From Thiomicrospira sp. UBA5634 (GTDB lineage Bacteria; Pseudomonadota; Gammaproteobacteria; Thiomicrospirales; Thiomicrospiraceae): 8,531 nt of DNA. The DNA lies in the NCBI GenBank assembly GCA_002421475.1, contig DIJW01000159.1:1-8531 (forward strand), written 5' to 3'. The position numbers and the translations under genes are program-made. Of this stretch, positions 1 through 6,605 are shown one piece after another. The notes under the pieces were generated by a model. It was not told the origin of the DNA. It worked only from the letters and a program-made list of their open reading frames with translations, and did not search any database. Each line of letters begins with the position of its first letter. Position 1 is the first letter of the stretch.

Positions 1-528
1 GAAAAAGCTGGTGTACGTGTTGTGCCTCCGGCCATGGCTCGTCGTGGTTCTTATATCGCGCCAAGCACCGTGTTAATGCCTTCTTATGTCAATATCGGCG
101 CGTATGTTGATAGCGGCACAATGGTTGATACTTGGGTAACCGTTGGTTCATGTGCGCAAATCGGTAAAAACGTGCATTTATCAGGTGGTGTAGGCATCGG
201 CGGTGTTTTAGAGCCATTACAAGCGGCACCAACCATTATTGAAGACAATTGCTTTATCGGTGCACGTTCAGAAGTGGTTGAAGGTGTAATCGTAGAAGAA
301 GGTTCTGTTATTTCTATGGGTGTTTACATCGGTCAATCAACCCGCATCTATGATCGCGAAACCGGAGAAATCCATTATGGTCGCGTTCCGGCAGGTTCAG
401 TTGTGGTGTCAGGCAACCTACCATCAAAAGATGGTCCTTACAGCCTATATTGTGCGGTCATTGTCAAAAAGGTCGATGCGAAAACTCGCAGCAAAGTAGG
501 CATTAATGAACTACTGCGTGATATTTAA
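1..528 (+). CDS. dapD: 2,3,4,5-tetrahydropyridine-2,6-dicarboxylate N-succinyltransferase, 3' part
   Basis: DapD transfers succinyl from succinyl-CoA to tetrahydrodipicolinate, a cytoplasmic step of the succinylase branch of diaminopimelate and lysine synthesis. The gene is cut by the window edge. Frame 1 is open from base 1, giving 175 residues and a TAA stop, about the last two thirds of the usual ~274-residue protein. What remains is the left-handed beta-helix domain, visible as hexapeptide-type repeats (for example [15 protein letters not shown], then [20 protein letters not shown]), followed by the C-terminal strands with [17 protein letters not shown] and the ending [11 protein letters not shown]. 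These segments are nearly the same as in enterobacterial DapD, so the identity is firm. The GTG at 22 is internal and not a start. A strong hairpin terminator follows 20 bases after the stop, so dapD appears to end its transcript there, although its pathway partner dapE lies just downstream. Confidence 0.97.
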   Translation, partial: EKAGVRVVPPAMARRGSYIAPSTVLMPSYVNIGAYVDSGTMVDTWVTVGSCAQIGKNVHLSGGVGIGGVLEPLQAAPTIIEDNCFIGARSEVVEGVIVEEGSVISMGVYIGQSTRIYDRETGEIHYGRVPAGSVVVSGNLPSKDGPYSLYCAVIVKKVDAKTRSKVGINELLRDI

Positions 529-547
529 TCACCATCGGCAAACTAAT

Positions 548-573
548 AAAGGCGCGTTAAGCGCCTTTTGTTT
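548..573 (+). terminator. Intrinsic terminator after dapD
   Basis: An 8-bp perfect stem (AAAGGCGC, 548-555, with GCGCCTTT, 561-568) closes a 5-base loop GTTAA and runs into a T-rich tail TTTTGTTT. This is the standard rho-independent layout and lies 20 bases after the dapD stop. It is the clearest intrinsic terminator in the window. Confidence 0.85.
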
Positions 574-602
574 ATAGTTAAATTGTATACAAGAGCATTG
601 TT

Positions 603-953
603 ATGATTCTGTTTGGCATTCCCAACTGTGACACAGTAAAAAAAGCTCGTGTTTTTCTTGATCAATCAAATATTTCTTATCAATTTCACGACTTTCGCAA
701 AGACGGCTTAACCGTTGAAATGATCCAGGCCTGGTTGTCGCAGGTTGATTACTCAACCTTAATCAATAAACGCAGTACTACATGGAAACAACTAAATGAC
801 CATGAACGCCAAGCCATTGAACAGCAGGATTTAACACTGCTTTGCCAACACCCTACCCTGATTAAACGGCCAATATTGCAATATAACAAACAGGTATTGA
901 TTGGATTTAATCAAACCGAATATCAACACCTCATTCAATCCAACCTAAGCTGA
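603..953 (+). CDS. yffB: ArsC/Spx-family thioredoxin-fold protein YffB
   Basis: This 116-residue protein covers the full length of the ArsC/Spx/YffB family. It begins MILFGIPNCDTVKKA with a single Cys9 in the place of the ArsC catalytic cysteine and a helix after it. FHDFRKDGL (residues 28-36), NKRSTTW (55-61) and LIKRPIL (86-92) are the family landmarks, and the three arginines R32, R57 and R89 sit near those that line the active site in ArsC. The spacing and wording match E. coli YffB better than true arsenate reductase. YffB's cellular role is unsettled; thiol-dependent reductase activity is the usual suggestion. The gene lies between dapD and dapE, an association known in other Gammaproteobacteria. 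AAGAG at 591-595 is a plausible ribosome site seven bases before the ATG. dapE starts 10 bases after the stop, so the two are probably cotranscribed. Confidence 0.9.
   Translation: MILFGIPNCDTVKKARVFLDQSNISYQFHDFRKDGLTVEMIQAWLSQVDYSTLINKRSTTWKQLNDHERQAIEQQDLTLLCQHPTLIKRPILQYNKQVLIGFNQTEYQHLIQSNLS
725..734. repeat. CCAGGCCTGG palindrome inside yffB
   Basis: A full 10-bp copy of the iterated palindrome. It lies in yffB with codons CAG GCC TGG, encoding Gln-Ala-Trp, a different reading phase from the copies in the transporter genes. Confidence 0.75.
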
Positions 954-963
954 GTGAAACCTT

Positions 964-2100
964 ATGAGTGCCACCATTGAACTTGCACAACGCCTATTAA
1001 AAATTGACTCCGTGACACCGGATGACAAAGGTTGCCAAACACTGATTGCGGATTTCTTGGCGCCACTGGGTTTTAATATTGAACCCATGCCGTTTGCCGA
1101 TGTCAGCAATCTATGGGCTCGCAAAGGCACAACTAAACCGCTACTGGTATTTGCCGGCCACACAGACGTTGTGCCTACCGGCCCGGCCGAAAAGTGGCGT
1201 TTTCCGCCATTTAGTGCACAAATAGAAGGTGACATGCTGTATGCACGCGGTGCGGCCGACATGAAAAGCAGCATTGCCTGTTTTATGATCGCCACCGAAC
1301 GCTTTGTTAAGGACTACCCTAACCATTGCGGTTCTATTGGTTATCTCATTACCAGTGACGAAGAAGGTCCGGCGGTAAACGGTACCGTTAAAGTGGTTGA
1401 AACGCTCGAAGCACGTCATGAAAAAATAGATTTTTGCCTAGTCGGTGAACCTTCAAGTGATGCCAAACTGGGTGATTCGATTAAAAATGGCCGACGCGGC
1501 TCATTAAATGGTGAACTCATTATTAAAGGTGTTCAAGGCCATATTGCTTACCCACAACTGGCAGACAACCCAATTCATAAAGCCCTGCCGGCATTAAAAG
1601 CACTTACTGATATTGAATGGGATCAAGGCAATGATTACTTTCCGCCTACCTCATTACAAATTTCCAACATTCAATCCGGCACTGGCGCGACTAACGTGAT
1701 CCCGGGAGAATGTAAGGTAATGTTTAACTTCCGCTTTTCAACCGAACACACAGCAGAAAGCCTTAAACAAGGTGTTGTGAATTGTTTGGCCGCATTTGAT
1801 TTAGAGTACGAGATAAACTGGAACTTATCCGGCTTGCCTTTTGTTACCGGCGCGGAAGGTGAACTCATTCAAGCCACCGGTGACGCTGTAGAAAAAATAC
1901 GAGGTTACCGTCCAACCTTATCCACCGGCGGAGGAACATCCGATGGCCGCTTTATTGCGCCTACGGGCGCTCAAGTAATCGAGTTTGGCCCCCTTAATGA
2001 CACAATTCACAAGGTAAATGAATGTGTCAGCGTCAGCGACCTTAACGATCTAACCGAAATGTATTACCATGTGATGGTTAACTTACTTACCAAAGGCTAA
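964..2100 (+). CDS. dapE: Succinyl-diaminopimelate desuccinylase
   Basis: DapE hydrolyses N-succinyl-L,L-diaminopimelate to L,L-diaminopimelate and succinate in the cytoplasm, giving precursor for lysine and peptidoglycan. It is a dizinc M20-family amidohydrolase. At 378 residues the gene is full length. All expected metal and catalytic residues are visible: His66 and Asp68 in [11 protein letters not shown], bridging Asp99 in RGAADMKSS, catalytic Glu133 and zinc ligand Glu134 in SDEEGP, Glu162 in VGEPSS, and His349 in NDTIHKVNE. The dimerisation-domain histidine His193 (QGHIAYP) and the GGGTSDGRF loop (322-330) are also present, so the enzyme should be active. The ATG at 964 follows the yffB stop by 10 bases with only a weak GAG-type ribosome site overlapping that stop, which suggests translational coupling. 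A small membrane-protein gene begins three bases after the stop. Confidence 0.97.
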   Translation: MSATIELAQRLLKIDSVTPDDKGCQTLIADFLAPLGFNIEPMPFADVSNLWARKGTTKPLLVFAGHTDVVPTGPAEKWRFPPFSAQIEGDMLYARGAADMKSSIACFMIATERFVKDYPNHCGSIGYLITSDEEGPAVNGTVKVVETLEARHEKIDFCLVGEPSSDAKLGDSIKNGRRGSLNGELIIKGVQGHIAYPQLADNPIHKALPALKALTDIEWDQGNDYFPPTSLQISNIQSGTGATNVIPGECKVMFNFRFSTEHTAESLKQGVVNCLAAFDLEYEINWNLSGLPFVTGAEGELIQATGDAVEKIRGYRPTLSTGGGTSDGRFIAPTGAQVIEFGPLNDTIHKVNECVSVSDLNDLTEMYYHVMVNLLTKG

Positions 2101-2103
2101 AGT

Positions 2104-2334
2104 ATGGAACTCCCGATCTGGCTTGAATACACATTAATCGGGGTGCAAGTTTTTGCGCTTGGGTTATTTTTGTGGCTTATCTGGCCACTTGTTAAAGGTG
2201 AACAATGGAAAGAGAAGTTTATTCACAACAAACAAGCTTTTTCTATTTTGATCGTTTTTATCTTAATTTTTGTGTTCACTTACGGCATGGTTGCGTTATT
2301 TAATTGGCTCATGCCGACTGAAATGCTGAATTAA
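2104..2334 (+). CDS. Small two-helix membrane protein, function unknown
   Basis: I do not recognise this 76-residue protein. It has two clear hydrophobic helices, about residues 8-30 (IGVQVFALGLFLWLIWPLV) and 46-69 (FSILIVFILIFVFTYGMVAL), joined by a short basic loop (KGEQWKEKFIHNKQ). By the positive-inside rule that loop should be cytoplasmic, with both termini in the periplasm. No signal peptide cleavage site or catalytic motif is visible. The reading frame is credible because the ATG comes three bases after the dapE stop and AAAGG (2092-2096, inside the end of dapE) gives a ribosome site at normal spacing. In E. coli a different small membrane protein (YpfN) also lies next to dapE, but I see no clear sequence likeness. 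Its role is open. Confidence 0.75.
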   Translation: MELPIWLEYTLIGVQVFALGLFLWLIWPLVKGEQWKEKFIHNKQAFSILIVFILIFVFTYGMVALFNWLMPTEMLN

Positions 2335-2340
2335 GACAAA

Positions 2341-2350
2341 ACAGGCCTGT
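2341..2350. repeat. CAGGCCTG-family palindrome, intergenic copy
   Basis: ACAGGCCTGT is a perfect 10-bp palindrome, carrying the core shared by seven sites in this window. It lies 38 bases before the start of the cyclic-nucleotide-fold gene and six bases after the stop of the small membrane-protein gene. The outer bases differ from the commoner CCAGGCCTGG form. Confidence 0.7.
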
Positions 2351-2388
2351 CATAAATGTGTTATTTGTACTAAAGGAAAAGAAAAAAC

Positions 2389-2865
2389 ATGAGTCAAAAC
2401 GATCTACAAATTATTGCTCAATCTGTGCTTGGTGCCGATTTAACAGAACAAGAGTGCCAAGCACTGGCTCAGATTACCACTCAGCGTAATTTAATCAAAG
2501 ACGAAGTACTTTTTAGTGAGGGCAGCCTGGATGACCAACTTTATGTTTTGGTATCTGGAAAAATCGACGTGATTAAAAGTGCCGGCACAAAAGAAGAAAC
2601 GATTATGGCAACCCTTAAGCCTGGAGCTTTGGCCGGTGAACTGAGTTTTATTGATGGTGAAGCTCACTCAATGACATTAAAAAGCCGTAATGACAGCCAC
2701 GTGATTGTTTTACATCGTAGCGATTTTGAAAAACTGATTGATACCCAACCCTTAGCGGTTTATCACGTTATGCGTGCTATTTTACGTGCATCACACAAAC
2801 TTCAACGTGAGTTAAACGCCCGATTCATGGAAATGAACCGTTTCGTCACCAATCAATATATGTAA
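2389..2865 (+). CDS. Cyclic nucleotide-binding-fold protein without a DNA-binding domain
   Basis: The 158-residue protein is a single cNMP-binding (Crp-like) beta-barrel domain, about residues 25-120, with a helical tail. Typical family sequence is LFSEGSLDDQLYVLVSGKIDV (41-61), then LKPGALAGELSFIDGEAHSM (76-95, the phosphate-binding cassette) and a strand pair ending VIVLHRSDFEKLI. There is no helix-turn-helix after the C-helix (about 121-150), so it is not a Crp-type transcription factor by itself and more likely acts through a partner. In Crp the cassette is GEL...RS with an arginine that holds the cyclic phosphate. Here GE is kept (83-84) but the arginine position is His93, so cAMP or cGMP binding is doubtful. 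The ATG has AAAGGA at 2372-2377, 11 bases upstream, rather far. A 54-base gap separates it from the gene before, and I see no convincing promoter there. Confidence 0.85.
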   Translation: MSQNDLQIIAQSVLGADLTEQECQALAQITTQRNLIKDEVLFSEGSLDDQLYVLVSGKIDVIKSAGTKEETIMATLKPGALAGELSFIDGEAHSMTLKSRNDSHVIVLHRSDFEKLIDTQPLAVYHVMRAILRASHKLQRELNARFMEMNRFVTNQYM

Positions 2866-2882
2866 CAACGGCCTAGACCACA

Positions 2883-2902
2883 AGCCACCAGGCCTGGTGG
2901 CT
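2883..2902. repeat. Perfect 20-bp palindrome between convergent genes
   Basis: AGCCACCAGGCCTGGTGGCT reads the same on both strands and has the CAGGCCTG core at its centre. It lies 17 bases after the stop of the cyclic-nucleotide-fold gene and 25 bases beyond the stop of the convergent transporter gene. As RNA it can form an 8-bp stem with a GGCC loop from either direction. No T-run follows on either strand, so it is not a standard intrinsic terminator, though it is the only hairpin candidate in this 62-base gap. Confidence 0.85.
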
Positions 2903-2927
2903 CGTCAATCCCCCGATCTTACGCCTT

Positions 2928-4363
2928 TTAATATCCACCTTGTCGCTTTACATTAACTACATAAAGCACATAAATCATTAACGCAATCAGCGACAATAAC
3001 CATACATTGTCAGGTGCTAAGTTAGAAGCAAACACAATAATAATCGCAACCGGTGTGATATAACGCAACGTGATCATAAACAAGTTTAAACTCAACCCTT
3101 TTAACGGAATTTGACTGGCGCGAATATCCGCTCGAATTGTCCAAGCCATAAACACGCCCATTAACAATCCGCCTAATGGCAATAAAATGCTACTGGTTAA
3201 AAAATCTAAACTATCAAAAAAGTGACGTTCCCCTAGCAAATGAACATTTTGCCAAAGGTTAAATGATAATACCGTCCCTAACCCGACCAGCCAAGCAATC
3301 CCTCCTAAAAACCAAGCGCCTTTAAGCCGACCAAAACCCCAGTTTTGCTCTAACCAACTTAATGCCGGCTCCATCATCGAAATGGTCGAACTTAACGCCG
3401 CCATCACCACTAATAAGAAAAACAAACTACCGAACAACCAACCGCCGCCCATTTGACCAAACGCAATCGGCAAGGTTTGGAACAATAAACCCGGCCCCAT
3501 GCCCGGTTCTAACTGATTGGCAAACACAATTGAAAAAATGACCAGACCTGCCAGCAGTGCGATCAGGGTATCCATAAACACAATCCATAAACTGGCTCTA
3601 ACCAGTGATATTTTTCGATTAACATAAGCACCGTAAGCCATCATGGTGCCAAAACCGATACTGAGGGTAAAAAACGCATGCCCCATCGCAATCAGCACCG
3701 CTTGCCAACTTAACTTGGAAAAGTCCGGCATAAATAAGAAATAAAAACTATCCATAAAAAAGCCAGTACTACTGGCATAACCCAATAACACTAATAAAAT
3801 CAATAACAAACCCGGCATCATCAAATTTATCGACTTTTCCAAGCCACCACGAATACCGCGCGCAACCACAATAATGGTAAATAAAATGACCAGACTATGC
3901 CAAAACAGTAGGGTCCAAGGATCTGCAATGGTGCTAGCAAATAAAGCTTGGGCACTGTGACTTTCGATACCGATAAACACGCCACGCACACTATTATAAA
4001 AATAGGCGACCGCCAGGCCTGCAATCACACTATAAAAAGTCAGAATCAACATCCCGGATAAAACACCGTTAAAACCCATACCGTCCAAAGTCGACTCGCT
4101 TTACTTTCTTGCGCCAAATTCGCCATCGCCTGCACCGGATTAGCCTGCCCGGCTCGCCCTAACGCAAGCTCTGATAACAAAATTGGCAAGCCTATCACCA
4201 AAATACAAGCCAAATAAACTAAAACAAACGCCCCACCGCCGTTTTCGCCAACAATATAAGGAAACTTCCAGATATTACCCAAACCGACTGCTGAACCGAC
4301 GGCCGCCAAAATAAACGCGGTTTGGGAAGACCAAGATTGTTTGGAAAGTTTTAATAGACTCAT
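2928..4363 (-). pseudogene. NSS-family sodium-dependent transporter, split by one frameshift
   Basis: The gene encodes an inner-membrane sodium-coupled symporter of the neurotransmitter:sodium symporter family (LeuT fold), likely for an amino acid. The first part (4363 down to 4046, 105 codons) has TM1 with AVGSAVGLGNIWKFPY (21-36), then ENGGGAF and the TM2 end SELALGR. The second part (readable down to 2928, with a TTG at 4088 as its only early start) continues with GMGFNGVLSGMLILTFYSV and TM3 to TM12, including TM6 FFTLSIGFGTMMAYGAYV and TM8 ALSSTISMMEP. The frames meet near 4081. One added base after SRLWT would join them into a 478-residue protein of normal family length with 12 helices. 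So this is either a one-base deletion in a G run, giving a pseudogene, or a sequencing error. TAAAGGA (4376-4370) is a good ribosome site before the ATG. Substrate cannot be told. Confidence 0.9.
4013..4021. repeat. CAGGCCTG-family copy inside the NSS transporter gene
   Basis: CCAGGCCTG holds the complete 8-bp core plus one arm base, with a C in place of the last G of the 10-bp form. On the coding (minus) strand it reads GCA GGC CTG GCG, Ala-Gly-Leu-Ala, in TM3. Confidence 0.65.
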
Positions 4364-4410
4364 GTATTTTCCTTTATAATTGGCCTTCTGCTCACAAGGC
4401 TCGCCAAAAA

Positions 4411-4428
4411 ATTATAGCAAATATAGCA
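4411..4428 (-). promoter_or_regulatory. Likely promoter of the transporter gene: tandem extended -10 elements
   Basis: Read on the minus strand, 4428-4411 is TGCTATATT followed directly by TGCTATAAT, a 9-base tandem repeat in which each unit is an extended -10 (TGn plus a TATAAT-like hexamer). The second has the perfect TATAAT. Transcription from it would start near 4404, about 40 bases before the transporter ATG. No good -35 is seen, and the region where it would lie overlaps the murB start. On the plus strand, TATAAT at 4375-4380 is a weaker candidate -10 for murB, without a matching -35. Confidence 0.5.
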
Positions 4429-4434
4429 AAAACT

Positions 4435-5457
4435 ATGCACATTCAAGCCAACTACCCGATTACACACTTAAATACTTTTAACCTTGTCACTAAAACGCGT
4501 TATTACGTCGAAGTAACACGACAAAGTGACATACCTGTATTACGCTCCGATTTAAAACTTGCCTCATTACCTTGGGTAATTATGGGCGATGGCAGCAATA
4601 TCCTTTTTACGCATGATATTGAAGGGGTTTTAATCCGTTGCAGTTACGACAAAATTAAAGTGGTAAAAGAAGACCAAGATGGCATTTGGCTATCAGTAGG
4701 CGCCGGTGCAAATTGGCACGACTTAGTGGCTTATACGGTAAAAAACAACTGGTGGGGCTTAGAAAATCTTGCTTACATTCCTGGAACGGTTGGTGCCGCA
4801 CCCGTGCAAAACATCGGTGCCTATGGAGCAGAAGCGCGCGACACCATCACCCGTGTGCAGGCGCTAAACCTTTATGACGGCCATCGCATCGAATTTCGCA
4901 ATACCGAATGTAACTTTGGTTATCGCACCAGTATTTTTAAACAAGAACATAAAAATCGCCTGCTTGTCCACCGTGTCACCTTTCGGTTACGCAAGTTACA
5001 TTCAGGCCAAGCCAACCTGGTATATGAACCGTTAAAAAACTATTTACAGGATAAGGACAAGTCTTCACTCACTCCGCAAGACGTATTTGATGCGGTCATC
5101 GCACTGCGCAAAGCACGCTTACCTGATCCAAAGTTTTTAGGCAACGCCGGCAGCTTTTTTCAAAACCCGATCGTGTCGGCAGAATACTTTGAACAAATGA
5201 CTAAAGAACATGGCGAAATCCCTAACCATAAAATGCTAGGGGGCGATTATAAAATTCCTGCGGCATGGTTAATTGAAAAATCAGGCGCAAAAGGTTTACG
5301 TCATGGGCGTGCTGCCGTATCCGAAAAACATGCATTAGTTTTGGTCAACCTTGGCGGCGCCAAAGGTGAAGAAATCGTTGAACTGTCGCGCCTTGTGCAA
5401 GAAGAAGTCATGCACAAATTTGGCATTCACCTCGAGCCTGAAGTCAATATTCTTTGA
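4435..5457 (+). CDS. murB: UDP-N-acetylenolpyruvoylglucosamine reductase
   Basis: MurB is a cytoplasmic FAD enzyme that uses NADPH to reduce UDP-GlcNAc-enolpyruvate to UDP-MurNAc, the second committed step of peptidoglycan precursor synthesis. The 340-residue length fits the type I (E. coli-like) form. The FAD-binding part shows NTFN (13-16), VIMGDGSNILF (48-58), VGAGANWHDLV (88-98) and GLENLAYIPGTVGAAPVQNIGAYG (108-131). Then come NFGYRTSIFK (160-169) with active-site Arg164, GNAGSFFQNP (236-245) with the proton-donor Ser240, IPAAWLIEKSGAKG (274-287) and the C-terminal LEPEVNIL with the conserved glutamate. All catalytic residues are present. The ATG at 4435 has no in-frame alternative start nearby and no recognisable Shine-Dalgarno sequence, so initiation may depend on the A-rich leader. 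It is divergent from the transporter and converges on nagZ with only 26 bases between stops. Confidence 0.96.
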   Translation: MHIQANYPITHLNTFNLVTKTRYYVEVTRQSDIPVLRSDLKLASLPWVIMGDGSNILFTHDIEGVLIRCSYDKIKVVKEDQDGIWLSVGAGANWHDLVAYTVKNNWWGLENLAYIPGTVGAAPVQNIGAYGAEARDTITRVQALNLYDGHRIEFRNTECNFGYRTSIFKQEHKNRLLVHRVTFRLRKLHSGQANLVYEPLKNYLQDKDKSSLTPQDVFDAVIALRKARLPDPKFLGNAGSFFQNPIVSAEYFEQMTKEHGEIPNHKMLGGDYKIPAAWLIEKSGAKGLRHGRAAVSEKHALVLVNLGGAKGEEIVELSRLVQEEVMHKFGIHLEPEVNIL

Positions 5458-5483
5458 TCGTTTAAGCCCCAGGAATTAAATTG

Positions 5484-6554
5484 TTATAAAAGAGTTTGCT
5501 GCAAAGTTTGTTCGGTTAATTGAGCAACTTGTTTGCTGGCTGTTTGCCATAAAGGCTCATAATGCAAATGGTCATAATCCAATTGCGAGCGACCATGCAA
5601 TCGAATTAAACGTGCATGAGAAATGGGACAGGCATGCCAGCGACACTCAGACAGTACGGCGTCAATCGAATCCAACACATTACAAACCAACACCAAGTCG
5701 CAACCGGCATGTAAAGCCAACATTACCCGCTCTGGCACTGATCCGTACACCGCTGCAGCATGCATACCTAAATCATCGCTTATCAACGCACCTTCAAAAT
5801 GACATTGTTCACGTACAATCTGTTGCAACCATTTTGTTGAAAACCCGACCGGCAGATCATCTACTGCAGGATAACGTACATGCGCTGGCATTAACGCCTC
5901 TAAACCATGTGCAATAGATTTAATAAAAGGCTGTAAATCATGTTGTTCAATTTGTGGCCATGATCGTTCATCAATCGCAATCGCTTCATGGGTATCGGCT
6001 TGAATAAAACCATGACCCGGAAAATGTTTAGCAACTGAAGCCATCCCAGCTTCACGCATCCCGAGGCTTAACTGTAACCCCAAACGGCCGGTGATGATTG
6101 GATCAGCATCAAATGCCCGATCACCAATCACTTTGCTTTCGCCGTAGTCCAAATCTAATACTGGCGCAAAACTAAAATCAACACCACAGGCCAATAATTC
6201 AGTAGCCAACAACCAACCCACTTGATGCGCTTGCTTTAACGCCATATCTGCATCTTGATGATAAAGCTGACCTAACGTACGCATCGGCGGCAGACGGGTA
6301 AAACCATCACGAAAACGTTGCACTCTCCCACCTTCATGATCAACACCAATCAATAGACGCGGATGACGTAATGCATGAATTTCAGCACAAAGAATCCGCA
6401 GTTGTTCTGGAGACTCAAAATTACGACTGAATAAAATAACGCCCGCAACCAGCGGATGAAGTAACCAATCACGTTCATGTGGTAATAGCGTTTTACCACT
6501 AATACCGATCATGACATTACCTAATGTCATCGCTTTGCCCAGCACTTTATGCAT
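5484..6554 (-). CDS. nagZ: Beta-N-acetylhexosaminidase NagZ (GH3)
   Basis: NagZ is the cytoplasmic glycosidase that removes GlcNAc from GlcNAc-anhydroMurNAc-peptides during peptidoglycan recycling; its products feed the signal that induces AmpC in some species. The 356-residue single-domain GH3 length is typical of the proteobacterial enzyme. Visible motifs are HPLVAGVILFSRNF (33-46), GVDHEGGRVQRF (70-81), FSFAPVLDLDYG (128-138), KHFPGHG (176-182) with D187-T-H189 forming the general acid/base loop particular to NagZ, and ISDDLGM (258-264) with the nucleophile Asp260. The ATG at 6554 is the longest start, bounded by an in-frame stop upstream. Comparison with E. coli NagZ, which starts near the GNVM segment, makes the ATG at residue 9 (6530) equally possible; neither has a strong ribosome site. 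It follows the dppC-like gene after 51 bases holding a 16-bp palindrome. Confidence 0.95.
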   Translation of the reverse strand: MHKVLGKAMTLGNVMIGISGKTLLPHERDWLLHPLVAGVILFSRNFESPEQLRILCAEIHALRHPRLLIGVDHEGGRVQRFRDGFTRLPPMRTLGQLYHQDADMALKQAHQVGWLLATELLACGVDFSFAPVLDLDYGESKVIGDRAFDADPIITGRLGLQLSLGMREAGMASVAKHFPGHGFIQADTHEAIAIDERSWPQIEQHDLQPFIKSIAHGLEALMPAHVRYPAVDDLPVGFSTKWLQQIVREQCHFEGALISDDLGMHAAAVYGSVPERVMLALHAGCDLVLVCNVLDSIDAVLSECRWHACPISHARLIRLHGRSQLDYDHLHYEPLWQTASKQVAQLTEQTLQQTLL

Positions 6555-6575
6555 ATTTATGTCTCTGAATCACTG

Positions 6576-6591
6576 GCACCAGGCCTGGTGC
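6576..6591. repeat. Perfect 16-bp palindrome between dppC-like gene and nagZ
   Basis: GCACCAGGCCTGGTGC is identical on both strands and shares 14 central bases of its design (CACCAGGCCTGGTG) with the palindrome at 2883-2902. It sits inside a same-strand gene run, 14 bases past the dppC-like stop and 21 bases before the nagZ start. There is no following T-run on the minus strand, so it is not a normal terminator. Confidence 0.85.
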
Positions 6592-6605
6592 GCATTGTTT
6601 ATAAA

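Noticed and set aside
560..600. Promoter for yffB in the gap after dapD
   Set aside because: TTGTTT and TATACA are present but only 12 bases apart, too close for a sigma-70 promoter, so it was not called.
603..953. True arsenate reductase (ArsC)
   Set aside because: Sequence and length match YffB more closely, and no arsenic resistance genes are near.
945..1419. Two antisense open frames (945-1295 and 1141-1419, minus strand) over dapE
   Set aside because: They lie wholly or almost wholly opposite a dapE with complete catalytic motifs, have no family-like sequence and no ribosome sites; they are shadows.
2883..2902. Palindrome as a rho-independent terminator
   Set aside because: No T-run follows on either strand, and the same core recurs inside genes, so a terminator does not explain it.
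4065..4092. Programmed -1 frameshifting in the NSS transporter
   Set aside because: GGGTTTT is present on the minus strand, but its phase does not match the upstream frame. A slip that late would also lose the family-conserved GMG segment, and NSS transporters are not known to use frameshifting.
5458..5483. Terminator or small gene between the convergent murB and nagZ stops
   Set aside because: Only 26 bases, with no hairpin and T-run and no open frame that could be supported.
5612..5917. Plus-strand open frame of 101 codons opposite nagZ
   Set aside because: Composition is rich in His, Thr and Pro as expected from reading a real gene backwards, and nagZ motifs are intact through this stretch.
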